A stretch of DNA of 35,176 nt from Bacteroides sp. Lineage in GTDB: Bacteria; Bacteroidota; Bacteroidia; Bacteroidales; Bacteroidaceae. Both the position numbers and the translations under genes were made by a program. Numbering within the stretch: the stretch's first letter is position 1; the number at the start of each line of letters is the position of its first letter. This document shows positions 9,161 to 16,700 of the stretch, one piece after another. The stretch is from NCBI GenBank assembly GCA_020861095.1, contig JAJBTC010000146.1, positions 1 to 35,176 on the forward strand, given 5' to 3'. Under the pieces are notes generated by a model that was not told the origin of the DNA, did no database searches, and saw nothing but the letters and a program-made list of their open reading frames with translations.

Positions 9161-9641
9161 ACTCCATCGGAAGAAAAAATAACCATACATCTGTCACCCC
9201 CAACAGGATGTGCGAATATAGGAAATGAAGTAAGTGTTCATCATTCATTGTATATACGTACTGCATTAGCTTGTAGAGAGGCGGTATCGTATTTATCTAT
9301 AGGTGTATTCACAACGTGAGTCTTATTTTCTGGTCTACACAGAGGAGGATTAGCTGTAGAGACGCAAAGAGATTTACGATTTGACGATTGACGATGTACG
9401 ATTGAAATTACAGAAAGAATAGGTTATTCCTATACGTAATATTTTATATGCAAACATACGAGATGCACGCCGTGCGTCTCCGTGGTGCAGGTCCAACAAA
9501 AAAATGCATCCCACATCATGATATATGCATTCCCATTCGGTATGCTCAGACGCACGCCGTGCGTCTCTACAGGATATTGGAGTAGTATACATATAATTAA
9601 TGATGAACAGCTACTTAGATAAACATTAAAAACATAAAAAT
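9161..9641. other. Non-coding gap holding repeat element A
   Basis: No credible gene is present. The left 70 bases are unremarkable; most of the rest is the terminal-inverted-repeat element described separately (9232-9613). The final 28 bases before the capE start are AT-rich with no clear Shine-Dalgarno. No promoter matching TTTG-N19-TAnnTTTG was recognised, so whether transcription reads through from upstream is unclear. Confidence 0.7.
9232..9613. repeat. MITE-like/REP-like element, copy A
   Basis: A 382-base segment whose two ends are inverted copies of each other over about 48 bases. The left end reads TGTTCATCATTCATT from 9235, and the right end, read on the minus strand from 9613, gives TGTTCATCATTAATT, both continuing to TGTAGAG. 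Inside are the palindromes GCACGCCGTGC (9465-9475) and CAGACGCACGCCGTGCGTCT (9547-9566), and a core GGTGCAGGTCCAACAAAAA (9484-9502). Compared with copy B it lacks the left inner palindrome. It carries an extra tract rich in ACGATTT-like units (9371-9406) followed by AT-rich DNA up to 9460. No coding capacity for a transposase; it would need to be moved in trans if it is mobile. Confidence 0.75.
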
Positions 9642-10688
9642 ATGTCTGTATTTAATAATGAAGTCTTGCTGATCACAGGAGGTACGGGTTCGTTTGGGAA
9701 TGCCGTATTGAGACGTTTCCTGGATTCGGATATCCGGGAGATCCGGATCTTTTCCAGGGACGAAAAGAAACAGGATGATATGAGACATCAGTTGCAAAGT
9801 CCTAAGATCCGGTACTATATCGGCGATGTGCGCGACCGTGACTCGGTAGATGCTGCTATGCAGGGAGTAGACTACGTATTTCATGCCGCGGCATTGAAGC
9901 AGGTACCTTCCTGTGAATTTTTTCCGATCCAGACGGTTCAGACCAATGTCCTGGGTACGGGAAATGTGTTGGATTCAGCCGTGGCACACGGCGTGAAGAA
10001 TGTAGTTGTACTCTCCACAGACAAAGCCTGTTACCCGATCAACGCGATGGGTATCAGCAAAGCCATGATGGAAAAGGTGGCCATTGCCAAAGCCAGGCAT
10101 CTGGGGCCCGATGCGGCAACCACCATTTGCTGTACCCGCTATGGCAATGTAATGGCCAGCCGTGGTTCGGTGATCCCATTGTGGATCGACCAGATCAAAA
10201 AGGGAGAGTGCATCACGGTGACAGATGCACACATGAGCCGGTTCATGATGACCTTAGACGATGCGGTAGATCTGGTGATCTATGCGTTCCAGAACGGTCG
10301 GAGCGGTGATCTGTTTGTACAGAAAGCTCCGGCAGCTACTCTGGAAGTGCTGGCACAGGCCTTGAAAGAATTGTATAACGCCGACACCGCTGTCCGGGTG
10401 ATCGGTACCCGGCACGGTGAAAAGCTATACGAGACTTTGGTGAGCCGGGAAGAGATGGCCAAAGCCGAAGATATGGGAAAATACTATCGGATACCTTGTG
10501 ACGCGCGAGACCTGAACTACGATAAATATTTTGTGGAGGGTGAAGAAAAGATCGCTACGATCGATGATTACCATTCGCACAATACCTATCTGCTCGATGT
10601 GGGAGAGATGAAAGAATTGCTGCTGAAGCTGGATCTGATACGGAGAGACCTGAGAATGAGTGTTCCGGCTACTCATCCTTCGGAATAA
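9642..10688 (+). CDS. capE: UDP-GlcNAc 4,6-dehydratase (5-inverting), CapE/FnlA/WbjB
   Basis: First enzyme of UDP-N-acetyl-L-fucosamine synthesis: dehydrates UDP-GlcNAc and inverts C5. The 348-aa product is an extended SDR with the Rossmann motif ITGGTGSFGNAV (residues 11-22) and GDVRDRDSV. The catalytic TDK triad sits at residues 126-128 (LSTDKACYPINAMG). The usual SDR YxxxK is replaced by MxxxK (Met136, Lys140), a known mark of the CapE/FnlA group and a feature that separates it from PseB-type dehydratases. It is the first gene of a tight cassette with capF (two-base gap) and capG. It lies just downstream of repeat element A. Confidence 0.94.
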   Translation: MSVFNNEVLLITGGTGSFGNAVLRRFLDSDIREIRIFSRDEKKQDDMRHQLQSPKIRYYIGDVRDRDSVDAAMQGVDYVFHAAALKQVPSCEFFPIQTVQTNVLGTGNVLDSAVAHGVKNVVVLSTDKACYPINAMGISKAMMEKVAIAKARHLGPDAATTICCTRYGNVMASRGSVIPLWIDQIKKGECITVTDAHMSRFMMTLDDAVDLVIYAFQNGRSGDLFVQKAPAATLEVLAQALKELYNADTAVRVIGTRHGEKLYETLVSREEMAKAEDMGKYYRIPCDARDLNYDKYFVEGEEKIATIDDYHSHNTYLLDVGEMKELLLKLDLIRRDLRMSVPATHPSE

Positions 10689-10690
10689 GC

Positions 10691-11833
10691 ATGGAAGGTA
10701 TGATAAGAGTAGGTATTACCGGACAACAAGGTTTTGTAGGGAGTCATCTGTACAATGGGTTGGGACTCTTTCCGGAAACGTTTCAGCGTATTCCTTTTGA
10801 AGACAGCTATTTTGGCACACCGGATGCGTTGCAGGAGTTTGTCAGGCAATGCGATGTCATCGTTCATCTCGCTGCCATGAACCGCGACCCCGATCCGGAA
10901 GTGATCTATCGGACCAACATCGGGTTGGTACGGCAGCTGATTGCCGCGATGGAAGCCGGGCAGGTGAAGCCCTATCTTCTGTTCTCTTCTTCCATTCAGG
11001 AAGAGACAGACAATCCGTACGGCAGGTCCAAGCGGGAGGGGCGTGAATATCTGGAGTCCTGGGCAGAAAAAGCAGGAACCTCCTTCACCGGGTTGGTGAT
11101 CCCCAATGTATACGGTCCGTTCGGACGGCCTTATTACAATTCGTTTGTGGCTACTTTCTGCCACCAGCTTACGCACGGAGAATCTCCGGAAGTAGTTACG
11201 GATAGTTGTGTCAGGCTGATCTATATCGACAGTTTATGCAGCTATATCCTGAATAGAATACGTACGGTGGCAGTGGCCGCATCTCCCGTGGTGGAGCGTG
11301 TGGAGGTTCCCTGGGATGTGGAAAAACAAGTGTCTGAAGTATGGCGTATGCTAACCGGATACAAAACCTGTTACTTAGATCAGGGTTTTATTCCTGTACT
11401 GAAAGACCGGAATGAAATCAATCTGTTCAATACCTTTCGGAGTTATATAGATCCTGCTACGTGTTTTCCCCGCCAGCTGACTCTCCATCAGGACGCGCGT
11501 GGGATCTTTGTAGAGACGATCAGGCTGGGCGTTGGCGGGCAGGTCTCCTTTTCTACCACGCTGCCCGGTATCACCCGGGGAGATCATTTTCATACCCGTA
11601 AAATAGAACGTTTCACCGTGATCCGCGGGCGCGCACTCATCCAGCTCCGGAAGATCGGAACAGAAGAGGTACTGAACTTTGAACTGGATGGTACTTCTCC
11701 ATCGTATGTAGATATGCCGGTCTGGTATACCCATTGTATCACGAATACGGGTACAGAGGAGTTGTATACACAGTTCTGGATCAATGAATGGTACGATCCG
11801 CAGGATGCGGATACCTATTTCGAAAAAGTCTGA
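10691..11833 (+). CDS. capF: UDP-2-acetamido-2,6-dideoxy-hexulose reductase CapF/WbjC
   Basis: Bifunctional second enzyme of UDP-L-FucNAc synthesis. In the family, a C-terminal cupin domain epimerises C3 and an N-terminal SDR domain reduces the 4-keto group with NADPH to give UDP-N-acetyl-L-pneumosamine. Both halves are visible: IRVGITGQQGFVGSHL at residues 5-20 with YGRSK (Tyr110, Lys114) in the SDR part, then a cupin from about residue 265 with RGDHFHTRKIERFTVIRGRA as the metal-site strand. Length (380 aa) is standard. It starts two bases after the capE stop; an in-frame ATG nine bases further (10700) would give the more usual N-terminus, and the choice is open. Confidence 0.94.
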   Translation: MEGMIRVGITGQQGFVGSHLYNGLGLFPETFQRIPFEDSYFGTPDALQEFVRQCDVIVHLAAMNRDPDPEVIYRTNIGLVRQLIAAMEAGQVKPYLLFSSSIQEETDNPYGRSKREGREYLESWAEKAGTSFTGLVIPNVYGPFGRPYYNSFVATFCHQLTHGESPEVVTDSCVRLIYIDSLCSYILNRIRTVAVAASPVVERVEVPWDVEKQVSEVWRMLTGYKTCYLDQGFIPVLKDRNEINLFNTFRSYIDPATCFPRQLTLHQDARGIFVETIRLGVGGQVSFSTTLPGITRGDHFHTRKIERFTVIRGRALIQLRKIGTEEVLNFELDGTSPSYVDMPVWYTHCITNTGTEELYTQFWINEWYDPQDADTYFEKV

Positions 11834-11865
11834 ACGCCCGCAAAGGGCGGATTATAAAGTAAAAA

Positions 11866-13014
11866 ATGGAAAAAAATATGAAACGCTTGAAGGTGCTGAC
11901 GGTGGTAGGCACCCGGCCTGAGATCATTCGCTTGTCTTGTGTGTTGCAGCGGTTAGATGCCAGTCCGGCTATAGAACATATCTTAGTACATACCGGACAG
12001 AATTACGATTATGAGTTGAATGAGATCTTTTTTCAGGATCTGGGATTGAGAAAGCCCGATTATTTTCTGAACGCCGCCGGGGGCAATGCCACGGCTACCG
12101 CCGGACAGATCCTGATCCACATCGATCCTGTGCTGGAAGAGGTGGCTCCGGATGCTTTCTTAGTGTTGGGAGATACCAACTCCTGCCTGTGTGCCATCGC
12201 CGCGAAGAAACGCCACATCCCTATCTTCCACATGGAGGCCGGCAACCGTTGTTTCGACCAGCGGGTTCCGGAAGAGAGCAACCGGAAGATCGTAGACCAT
12301 ATCAGCGACATCAATCTCACCTACAGTTCCATTGCCCGGGAATACCTGTTGCGGGAGGGGATCCCGCCAGACCGGGTGATAAAGACCGGAAGTCCCATGT
12401 ATGAAGTGCTTCACAGATACCTGCCACGGATACGTCAGTCGGATATTCTGCAACGCCTGGGACTGGAAGAGGGAAAGTATTTTGTGGTGTCTGCCCACCG
12501 GGAAGAAAATATAGCTAATGAAAAAAACTTCTCCGCGCTGGTAGCTATACTGAATCGCATCGAAGAGATCTACGGATACCCCGTCATCGTTTCCTGTCAT
12601 CCGCGCACCCGCAAGAAGATCGACCAGGAACAGGTGGTTTTCCGGGAGAAAATACATCTCCTGAAGCCCCTGTCCCTGAGCGATTACAATCAGTTACAGA
12701 TCCATGCCAACGCCGTATTGAGCGATTCCGGTACCATTAGTGAAGAGTCGTCTATCCTGAATTTCAGAGCACTGAATATCCGGGAAGCACACGAACGCCC
12801 CGAAGCGATGGAAGAAGCCAGTGTCATGATGGTGGGTCTGCATCCCGAGAGGGTATTGCAGGGACTGGTCCAGCTACAGAGCGAGCGTACGGAAGATCGT
12901 ACATTCAGACCTGTGGCCGACTATTCGATCCCCAATGTAAGTGACAAGGTAGTCCGTATCATCCTTTCCTATACCGATTATGTGAAACGGGTGGTCTGGA
13001 GTGAAACAGAATAA
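11866..13014 (+). CDS. capG: UDP-N-acetyl-L-pneumosamine 2-epimerase CapG/FnlC/WbjD
   Basis: Third enzyme of UDP-L-FucNAc synthesis, a non-hydrolysing C2 epimerase of the WecB fold. The 382-aa product shows TVVGTRPEIIRLSCVLQRL, HTGQNYDYELNEIFFQDLG, LVLGDTNSCLCAIAAKK, the HMEAGNRCFDQRVPEESNRK segment and SAHREEN and SDSGTISEESS in the C-terminal half. These correspond to the conserved UDP-binding and catalytic regions of WecB/FnlC enzymes. CapE and CapF immediately upstream make the FnlC/CapG role far more likely than ManNAc formation. An in-frame ATG at 11878 is an alternative start. It ends eight bases before the WbuB-like gene. Confidence 0.93.
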   Translation: MEKNMKRLKVLTVVGTRPEIIRLSCVLQRLDASPAIEHILVHTGQNYDYELNEIFFQDLGLRKPDYFLNAAGGNATATAGQILIHIDPVLEEVAPDAFLVLGDTNSCLCAIAAKKRHIPIFHMEAGNRCFDQRVPEESNRKIVDHISDINLTYSSIAREYLLREGIPPDRVIKTGSPMYEVLHRYLPRIRQSDILQRLGLEEGKYFVVSAHREENIANEKNFSALVAILNRIEEIYGYPVIVSCHPRTRKKIDQEQVVFREKIHLLKPLSLSDYNQLQIHANAVLSDSGTISEESSILNFRALNIREAHERPEAMEEASVMMVGLHPERVLQGLVQLQSERTEDRTFRPVADYSIPNVSDKVVRIILSYTDYVKRVVWSETE

Positions 13015-13021
13015 TAAGAAG

Positions 13022-14236
13022 ATGAAGATCCTGATCGTTACGCAATATTTCTATCCGGAAGATTTCAAATGCAATGACATGGCTTTCGATCTCTCGGCAA
13101 GGGGATATGATGTGACTGTACTTACGGGTATTCCCAACTATCCCTCCGGTTCTTTTTTCAAAGGATATGGCCTGTTCCGGAAGAGGTCTGAAGTGATCAA
13201 CGGGGTAAAAGTAAAAAGAGCCTTACTGACCCCCCGCGGCAAAGGGGGCGGCCTGCGGTTGGCACTGAATTATTTCAGTTGGGCTTTCTTTGCCTCTGTC
13301 CGGGCTTTCTTTCTCTCGTTGCGTTACCGGTACGATGCCGTGATCGTGCATGAGATCTCCCCGGTGACACAGGGCATACCGGCCGTAGTTGTCCGGAACA
13401 GGCAACGTATCCCTCTCTACTTCTGGGTATTGGATCTGTGGCCGGAGAGTCTGGTCTCCGCGGGAGGGGTCACCAACACGTATGTATTGTCTTTTTTCGG
13501 GAAGATGGTCAGGTGGCTATACAACAACTCCGATCAGATACTGATCAGTTCCAGAGGGTTTGAGCAATCTATTCTGGAAAAGGGAGATTACCGGAACAAA
13601 CTCATCTATTTTCCCAATTGGGCGGAAGATGTTTTTTCGGAACACACGGATGTGCAGATCCCTGCTCTGCCGGTCGGGTTCCGGGTGATGTTTGCCGGTA
13701 ACATCGGAGTGTCCCAGGATTTTGATCACATCATGCAGGCCGCTTTGTACCTGAAAGCGGTGAAACATATAAAATTTATTCTCATTGGCGACGGACGCAG
13801 GAAACCCTGGGTCGATGAATTTGTCCGGGAAAACGGTTTGCAGGAGACGGTATACTGTCTGGGCAGGTTCCCGCTGGAAACGATGCCGGCATTTTTCGCA
13901 GCGGCAGACGTGATGCTTCTGTCTCTGAAAGATGAATTGATCTTTAATCTGACCGTACCCGCCAAATTGCAGGCCTATATGGCAGCAGGCAAACCGGTGA
14001 TGGGAATGCTGAATGGCGAGGGGGCCGCTCTGATCGCTGAGGCGCGCTGTGGAATTGCCGTGCCTGCGGGAGCCTCCCGCGATCTGGCAGACAAGATCAC
14101 GGAACTGAGTGAGATGCAGAAAAGCCAACTCTGTGATATGGGGATGAACGGCAAACGGTATTATCAAAACAACTTTACTAAAGACTTGTGTATGGATCAT
14201 CTGGTGAAAATTCTGGAAGAAAGGAGGGGAGAATGA
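13022..14236 (+). CDS. wbuB: GT4 glycosyltransferase, WbuB/WbjE-like (probable L-FucNAc transferase)
   Basis: Predicted to transfer L-FucNAc from UDP-L-FucNAc to the lipid-linked first sugar. The 404-aa product opens MKILIVTQYFYPEDFKCND, then VTVLTGIPNYPSGSFFKGYGL, both typical of WbuB. HEISPVTQGIPAVVVRNR and LWVLDLWPESLVSAGG-like segments follow (here YFWVLDLWPESLVSAGG). The donor domain has FAGNIGVSQDFDHIMQAAL, FILIGDGRRKPW and a C-terminal site around LTVPAKLQAYMAAGKPVMG. A GTG at 13001 overlapping capG is in frame, but the ATG eight bases after the capG stop gives the usual N-terminus. In E. coli O26 and P. aeruginosa O11, homologues also follow the three FucNAc genes. Acceptor sugar is inferred, not shown. 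Confidence 0.9.
   Translation: MKILIVTQYFYPEDFKCNDMAFDLSARGYDVTVLTGIPNYPSGSFFKGYGLFRKRSEVINGVKVKRALLTPRGKGGGLRLALNYFSWAFFASVRAFFLSLRYRYDAVIVHEISPVTQGIPAVVVRNRQRIPLYFWVLDLWPESLVSAGGVTNTYVLSFFGKMVRWLYNNSDQILISSRGFEQSILEKGDYRNKLIYFPNWAEDVFSEHTDVQIPALPVGFRVMFAGNIGVSQDFDHIMQAALYLKAVKHIKFILIGDGRRKPWVDEFVRENGLQETVYCLGRFPLETMPAFFAAADVMLLSLKDELIFNLTVPAKLQAYMAAGKPVMGMLNGEGAALIAEARCGIAVPAGASRDLADKITELSEMQKSQLCDMGMNGKRYYQNNFTKDLCMDHLVKILEERRGE
14221..14227 (+). promoter_or_regulatory. Strong ribosome binding site for the reductase gene
   Basis: AAGGAGG five bases before the ATG at 14233, inside the 3' end of the wbuB-like gene. Most genes here show weak or no Shine-Dalgarno, so this one decides the start over the upstream GTG at 14188. 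Confidence 0.75.
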
Positions 14237-15222
14237 ATGTTCTTATAACGGGTATTCACGGTTTCGTAGGTACCCATCTGAGGAAATATCTGCAACAGGC
14301 GGAGTTGTACGGAGTAGATATTGTACAACCGTCTGTTCCGGAAGTGATAAAAACATTCTGCTGGGAAGATCTCAGAGCACAGGCTGCCTCGTCCGGAGAT
14401 ATGCCTGGCTTTGATGCGATCATTCATCTGGCAGGAAAAGCACATGATGTCCGGAATGAAGCGTTGGCACAGGAATACTTTGATATAAATACGGGACTTA
14501 CCCGAGAGGCGTTTGATTTTTTTCTGGCCTCTGCCGCGCATACCTTTGTCTTTTTCAGTTCTGTGATAGCGGTTACAGATTGTGTGGTGGGGCATACACT
14601 CACGGAAGATGTGATCCCTACTCCCAAAGGACCGTATGGCGAGAGCAAGATACGCGCGGAGGAATATATTCTGGAACGCTGTGCCACAGATCCCTGTTGC
14701 ATAAGTGGTAAGAAGAAAGTATATATTCTTCGTCCCTGCATGATCCACGGACCCGGCAATAAGGGCAATCTCAACCTGTTATATAATGTGGTAAAAAAAG
14801 GGATTCCCTGGCCGTTGGGTGATTTCGAGAATCGCCGTTCCTTTGCCTCTGTAGATAATATCTGTTATGTAGTAGAGCAGATCCTCAACCGGGATATTCC
14901 CTCCGGCATTTATCATGTAGGAGATGACGAAGCGATCTCTACCAACGAACTGATCCGGCTGATCAGTGAAATTACAGGAAAAACACCCCCCATCTGGAAA
15001 CTCAACAAAGGATTGATGGAGATGTGCGCCGGTGTCGGTTCCCTATTGCATCTGCCTTTGAATATAGATCGGTTGCGCAAACTGACGGAGAACTTTGTGG
15101 TCAGCAATGCCAAGATCAAAGCTGCGTTAGGCATAAAAGAGATGCCGGTCCGGGCCGAGGACGGATTGAGGAAGACCATACGTTCTTTCGAAACAGATAA
15201 AGTGGCAGTTGAAGATTTCTGA
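14233..15222 (+). CDS. NAD-dependent epimerase/dehydratase, 4-keto-HexNAc reductase type (WbpV/WreQ/WbjF-like)
   Basis: SDR enzyme likely to reduce a 4-keto-6-deoxy-HexNAc to D-QuiNAc or D-FucNAc, either as UDP-sugar or after linkage to undecaprenyl phosphate. The 329-aa product has MNVLITGIHGFVGTHLRKYL, a DAIIHLAGKAHDV strand, FFSS near residue 107, and the catalytic PYGESK (Tyr135, Lys139). It is followed by RPCMIHGPGNKGNLNLLY. Start is set by an unusually strong Shine-Dalgarno, AAGGAGG at 14221, and the ATGA overlap with the wbuB stop. The partner dehydratase (WbpM/WreV type) that would make its substrate is not in the window. The adjacent initiating transferase fits a role in the first sugar. 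Function call is by context plus family. Confidence 0.85.
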   Translation: MNVLITGIHGFVGTHLRKYLQQAELYGVDIVQPSVPEVIKTFCWEDLRAQAASSGDMPGFDAIIHLAGKAHDVRNEALAQEYFDINTGLTREAFDFFLASAAHTFVFFSSVIAVTDCVVGHTLTEDVIPTPKGPYGESKIRAEEYILERCATDPCCISGKKKVYILRPCMIHGPGNKGNLNLLYNVVKKGIPWPLGDFENRRSFASVDNICYVVEQILNRDIPSGIYHVGDDEAISTNELIRLISEITGKTPPIWKLNKGLMEMCAGVGSLLHLPLNIDRLRKLTENFVVSNAKIKAALGIKEMPVRAEDGLRKTIRSFETDKVAVEDF

Positions 15223-15619
15223 TCTCTCCATGTATTGGATCATCCTATTGTCTCTGTTTCGGACGAACCGATAGGAAGTGATAAATAAGTATTCATCATT
15301 CGTCGTATCTATACTATTCCGATACTTTGTAGAGACGCATATTTGCGTCTCCGCATATCGAATGGGAAGGCATATAACATGTGGTATACCATTTATCTAT
15401 AGAGGTATTCACAAAAGGAATTTCTATTCCTTCATCTACAGAGAAGGAGATTACCTGTAGAGACGCACGGCGTGCGTCTCCGCGGTGCAGGTCCAACAAA
15501 AAATACATCCTACATGGGCTATGCATTTCCATTTGGCACGCTGAGACGCAAATATGCGTCTCTACAAGGTGCCGGAATAGTATATGCAATGAATTACTAA
15601 CTTTCTGCTTAAGTAATCT
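15223..15619. other. Non-coding gap holding repeat element B
   Basis: No credible gene. Bases 15223-15286 show nothing recognisable. From 15287 to 15603 lies the inverted-repeat element described separately. The last 16 bases lead directly into the initiating-transferase start, so the element ends almost at the start codon. Confidence 0.7.
15287..15603. repeat. MITE-like/REP-like element, copy B
   Basis: A 317-base segment with long terminal inverted repeats. The left end spans 15287-15351 and the right end 15543-15603. The inner 42 bases of the two ends match with three differences, including TATACTATTCCG and TTGTAGAGACGCATATTTGC. The terminal AAGT/ACTT also pair. Each arm ends in the palindrome GAGACGCAAATATGCGTCTC type. 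A central palindrome AGAGACGCACGGCGTGCGTCT (15459-15479) is followed by the core GGTGCAGGTCCAACAAAAA (15484-15502) shared with copy A. Same orientation as copy A. No transposase is encoded. It ends 16 bases before the next start codon. Confidence 0.8.
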
Positions 15620-16576
15620 ATGTACTACCTCATCATGTTCATTCTGCTTTGGGGAGCAGAACTTTTTTATTTCCGGATTGCCGCTACCACAGGCATTGTA
15701 GATTGTCCCAATCAGCGCAGTTCCCATGTCTGCACCACACTACGGGGCGGAGGACTGGTCTTCTACCTGGGGGCACTCGGCTGGTTTCTAACAAATGGCT
15801 TTCCTTACCCCTGGTTCATGGCGGGACTTACACTGATCGGCCTGATCAGTTTTGCGGATGATATCCGTTCCGTATCTCAGAAAGTACGTCTGGGTGTCCA
15901 TCTGATAGCCATTCTCCTTCTGTTCCGGCAATGGGAGAACTTTTTCCTGCCTGGGTGGCTGGTCTTTTTCTGTGTGATTGTATGTATGGGTGTGATCAAT
16001 GCCTATAATTTCATGGATGGGATCAATGGCATCACAGGAGGATACTCTTTGGTAACCCTGATAGCCCTTGTGTATATCCATCTGAAGATCGTCCCTTTTG
16101 CAGAGATCGGATTGATCTATACATTGATACTGGCCGATCTTGTTTTTCTGTTTTTTAATTTCCGTAGTCAGGCCCGATGCTTTGCCGGAGACGTCGGATC
16201 GGTAAGCATGGCTTTTATCTTATTGTTTCTTATAGGGGCGTTGATGGTACAAACCAGCGATATGACCTGGATCATCCTGCTGGCTGTATATGGTGTAGAT
16301 ACCGTTCTTACCCTTGTGCACCGGATCTTGCGGCGTGAACGTATTCTGCAACCTCACCGGAAGCACCTGTATCAGCTTATGGCCAATGAACTGAAGATCC
16401 CCCACCTGATGGTTTCTTTGATCTATATGGGAGTACAGGCGGTGATAACAGTCGGATATCTGTATGCCCGCGTAAGTGGGTATAAATATATATATGTGAT
16501 CGTAGCTGTTCTCCTGTTAAGTCTGCTCTACCTGTGGTTTATGAAAAAATATTTTCATCTGCACCGGATAAATTGA
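15620..16576 (+). CDS. Initiating phosphoglycosyltransferase, MraY/WecA family (WbpL-like)
   Basis: Inner-membrane enzyme that transfers a HexNAc-1-phosphate from UDP to undecaprenyl phosphate and so starts each repeat unit. The 318-aa product has about 10-11 membrane segments and every PNPT-superfamily motif: FADD (Asp80, Asp81), the NFMDGINGI segment (residues 130-138), GDVGS (190-194) and the loop HRKHLYQ (246-252). It is close in size to WbpL/WbcO (about 340) and WecA. Position at the end of the polysaccharide operon is common in Bacteroides capsule loci and in P. aeruginosa O-antigen loci. The adjacent reductase suggests the first sugar is D-QuiNAc or D-FucNAc, but GlcNAc is also possible. 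Confidence 0.92.
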   Translation: MYYLIMFILLWGAELFYFRIAATTGIVDCPNQRSSHVCTTLRGGGLVFYLGALGWFLTNGFPYPWFMAGLTLIGLISFADDIRSVSQKVRLGVHLIAILLLFRQWENFFLPGWLVFFCVIVCMGVINAYNFMDGINGITGGYSLVTLIALVYIHLKIVPFAEIGLIYTLILADLVFLFFNFRSQARCFAGDVGSVSMAFILLFLIGALMVQTSDMTWIILLAVYGVDTVLTLVHRILRRERILQPHRKHLYQLMANELKIPHLMVSLIYMGVQAVITVGYLYARVSGYKYIYVIVAVLLLSLLYLWFMKKYFHLHRIN

Positions 16577-16700
16577 CAGAGTATAGTTAACTGGGTATAA
16601 TCTATTCCATGTAGTTGATCAGATACCATCGGGAACTGAAAATTCCGGATGAGCCGAAAGCCTATTCGGATAGGATGGGCAAACAGGCCTACAGATCATT

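Noticed and set aside
9374..9592. Minus-strand ORF of 72 codons across repeat copy A
   Set aside because: It shares a GDARRAS-type peptide with the minus-strand ORF in copy B only because both translate the same palindromic repeat; no start signal and no independent coding evidence.
9739..10100. PseB-type (pseudaminic acid) dehydratase instead of CapE
   Set aside because: MxxxK at residues 136-140 and adjacent capF and capG fit the L-FucNAc pathway; no PseC, PseF or PseI homologue is present.
15287..15603. Invertible capsule promoter of the Bacteroides type
   Set aside because: Although flanked by inverted repeats, the segment shows no TTTG-N19-TAnnTTTG promoter, lies inside rather than ahead of the operon, and has a homologous copy elsewhere, which fits a mobile repeat better.
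15314..15727. Minus-strand ORF of 137 codons across repeat copy B and into the initiating-transferase gene
   Set aside because: Product of the repeat translated by chance and antisense to a well-supported gene.
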